A stretch of 64,000 nucleotides of DNA from Cohnella sp. SGD-V74 (GTDB taxonomy: Bacteria; Bacillota; Bacilli; Paenibacillales; Paenibacillaceae), in contig NZ_PVYW01000017.1 of NCBI RefSeq assembly GCF_003001675.1, positions 1 to 64,000 on the forward strand, given 5' to 3'. The position numbers and the translations under genes are program-made. The notes beneath the pieces were generated by a model, which was not told where the DNA came from, did no database searches, and worked only from the letters and a program-made list of their open reading frames with translations. Positions within the stretch are counted from its first letter, which is position 1. Each line of letters begins with the position of its first letter. Below are positions 62,476-64,000 of this stretch, piece after piece.

Positions 62476-63597
62476 TCAACGCATCCCGGATGGTCGTATC
62501 CGCTCCGCATCTCCCGGCACTTCTGCGTTCGCCGGCTTCGGTCCGTATTGATAAGGCTGCGCCGTCGGCGGCAGCTCCCGCTGTATCGTATAATTGCGAT
62601 CCTTGCGCTGCTTCAGCAGGGCGTATATCACTTCCCTGAACGCTTCCCACGTGCTGCGGTTCGGACGCGGGCAATCCGCCTTCATCTCCTCGTGCAGCGC
62701 AGGCAGGGCGTGGTAAGGCACCATCGGGAACATGTGATGCTCGATATGGTAATTCATATTCCAGTACAGGAATCGGAACAGCGGATTCATGTATACCGTC
62801 CGGGAATTCAGCCGATGATCGAGCACGTCCTCATGCAGGCCTAGATGCTGGATCATCCCGAAGACGACCATCAGGCCCGCTCCATAGAAGGACGGAAGAA
62901 TAATGAACATCGCCGGCAAAATGCTGGACGTGTACACGCAAGCCGCGATTACGCCGACAAAGATGAGCACGTACACGCGGGATTCCCAGAACGACTTGCG
63001 AAATTCCGCTTCCGGAATGAAATCTCTCTCTTCCTTGCCAACGATGCCGAACGCGTGCATAAACATCCGCTTGATGTCCTTCGGCCCCCCGACCAGGTGG
63101 GCGAATTGCATAATAATGACGCGCCACACCGGCGGACGCGGCTGGTTGATCTCGGGGTCGCGGCCCACGACGTAAGTGTCGGTATGATGGCGGGCATGGC
63201 TCCAGCGCCACGGCGTCGCCGGTCTTAAGACGAGGAACGATGCGAATTGATAGACGACCTCGTTCATCCAATGCGTCTTGAACGCCGTGCCGTGACCGCA
63301 CTCATGCCAGCGGGAATCTCCCGGCGAAGTATACAAAATCCCGTAGACGAGAAACGCCGGTATCGCCCACCACGTCCCCCAGGACAAATAGGCCAGAACG
63401 CCCGCTCCCGCCAGAAGCGCCAACCATACAATCGTATCCCGTATTGCCGGACCGTCCTTGCGCTTCATCAGCTCTTTCATTCGCTTGCGGGGAATCGGCG
63501 TCGCGTACCATTCGGCCGCCACCAGCCCCCGCTCCTGAGCTCTCTTGCCCTCGGGCCCCGTAAGACTGTAATCCCTTTTCGCTTGCGAGGAACTCAT
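62476..63597 (-). CDS. fatty-acid-desaturase-like di-iron oxygenase, MocD-like (copy 2)
   Basis: 373 residues, near-copy of the protein at 60180-61286 over almost the whole length, with the same histidine boxes (HECGHG, HARHHTD, HIEHH). The C-terminal tail differs (EVPGDAERIRPSGMR). ATG 63597 with GGGAGGAGG upstream. No ferredoxin or reductase follows it, so it must share those of copy 1. Confidence 0.93.
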   Translation of the reverse strand: MSSSQAKRDYSLTGPEGKRAQERGLVAAEWYATPIPRKRMKELMKRKDGPAIRDTIVWLALLAGAGVLAYLSWGTWWAIPAFLVYGILYTSPGDSRWHECGHGTAFKTHWMNEVVYQFASFLVLRPATPWRWSHARHHTDTYVVGRDPEINQPRPPVWRVIIMQFAHLVGGPKDIKRMFMHAFGIVGKEERDFIPEAEFRKSFWESRVYVLIFVGVIAACVYTSSILPAMFIILPSFYGAGLMVVFGMIQHLGLHEDVLDHRLNSRTVYMNPLFRFLYWNMNYHIEHHMFPMVPYHALPALHEEMKADCPRPNRSTWEAFREVIYALLKQRKDRNYTIQRELPPTAQPYQYGPKPANAEVPGDAERIRPSGMR

Positions 63598-63658
63598 TCG
63601 TTAACCTCCTCCCACAACTCACTCAGCTTTGTATTTGCTTTTCGGCGTCGCCAAAGAA

Positions 63659-63681
63659 ACGGAATCGGAAGTCGATTCCGT
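63659..63681 (-). terminator. terminator of the right-edge AraC gene
   Basis: ACGGAATCG (63659-63667) pairs with CGATTCCGT (63673-63681); on the minus strand a T-rich stretch (TTTCTTT) follows. Confidence 0.75.
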
Positions 63682-63702
63682 TCGGAAGAAATATCGATTG
63701 GT

Positions 63703-64000
63703 CTAATCCTCCGATTTGTCGTCCCCTACAGCGACCGAATTTTTCTCGCGATACACTCCGGGCGTTACTCCCGTAAACTTCTTGAAAACCTTAAAAAACT
63801 GGCGGCTGTTCTCGTAGCCGACTTTAACGGCGACTTGTTCGACCGCAACATCGGGATTTTCTACCAGCATCGCCTTCGCTTTCGACGTTCTCACCCGATG
63901 AACGTATTGAACGAACGTCGTTCCCGTTTCCTTATGAATGAGTCCGCTGACATAGTTCGGATTCAAACCTACCGATTCCGAAACTTCCTGCAGCGAAATA
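63703..64000 (-). CDS. AraC-family regulator, C-terminal HTH part only (cut by the window edge)
   Basis: About 99 residues of the C-terminal DNA-binding domain (VSESVGLNPNYVSGLIHKET, FVQYVHRVRTSKAKAML, YENSRQFFKVFKKFTGVTP). The open frame continues through 64000, so the start and sensor lie outside; the apparent Met at 63966 is internal. It could be a YesN-type response regulator or one-component AraC protein. Confidence 0.92.
   Translation of the reverse strand, partial: ISLQEVSESVGLNPNYVSGLIHKETGTTFVQYVHRVRTSKAKAMLVENPDVAVEQVAVKVGYENSRQFFKVFKKFTGVTPGVYREKNSVAVGDDKSED

Overview
The window comes from a Firmicute of the Paenibacillaceae (Paenibacillus or Cohnella type). The evidence is the 5' end of a 16S rRNA gene at the left edge, a Bacillus-type rRNA leader, a T-box riboswitch, an HPr kinase, a KinA-like sporulation kinase, three S-layer homology repeats on a very large secreted lyase, many membrane-bound AraC regulators with CUT1 sugar ABC genes lacking their own ATPase, and a GC-rich coding style that fills the antisense frames with long shadow ORFs. 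The species cannot be fixed from this.

Layout. 1-2783: 16S rRNA start (leftward) with tandem promoters, a KinA-like kinase interrupted by one in-frame TGA, and a Phe-type T-box. 2784-6431: chorismate mutase/DAHP synthase, a TraB/GumN-like lipoprotein, hprK and a small coiled-coil protein. 6505-14386: a tightly packed leftward five-gene operon (SWIM zinc finger, HEAT repeat, MoxR AAA+ ATPase, DUF5682-like, VWA); this is the least understood system in the window. 14562-18400: an AAA ATPase, a divergent MerR/SDR pair with twin 19-bp-spacer promoters, and a 14-TM drug exporter. 18562-33400: a polysaccharide-utilisation locus containing GH88 unsaturated glucuronyl hydrolase, GH35 beta-galactosidase, a YesS-like membrane AraC sensor, two CUT1 permeases, an S-layer-anchored PL8 lyase and a solute-binding lipoprotein. 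33702-38209: ComFB, a CWC-type cysteine-rich protein, then two sugar isomerase/epimerases and a Gfo/Idh/MocA dehydrogenase with a divergent AraC regulator. 38241-42372: a response regulator (BTAD type) and a hybrid 7TMR kinase with two kinase modules. 42522-45314: futalosine-pathway mqnB-mqnD and an orphan FliD-like protein. 45598-49748: sucA-sucB. 49762-51050: a long foldback element, a 52-bp tandem repeat array and a coiled-coil repeat protein. 51135-53990: a TetR/Tat-nitroreductase operon and an AraC-GyrI regulator. 54207-57382: a YdeP/FdhF-type molybdopterin oxidoreductase and fdhD. 57614-63597: an operon resembling rhizopine MocD-MocE-MocF (di-iron desaturase-like oxygenase, Rieske ferredoxin, ferredoxin reductase) plus a mutarotase-like protein, an AraC regulator and a second copy of the oxygenase. 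A truncated AraC gene runs off the right edge.

How the parts fit. In the polysaccharide locus, the surface lyase would cut a uronate-containing polymer to unsaturated oligosaccharides; the lipoprotein and permeases (with a shared MsmX-type ATPase encoded elsewhere) import them; GH88 and GH35 trim them in the cytoplasm. Two near-identical 86-bp promoter segments in front of the permease operon and the binding-protein gene suggest one regulator controls both. The sugar isomerase/MocA cluster and the MocDEF-like operon point to further catabolism of sugars or inositol-like compounds. HprK and two cre-like sites suggest carbon catabolite control.
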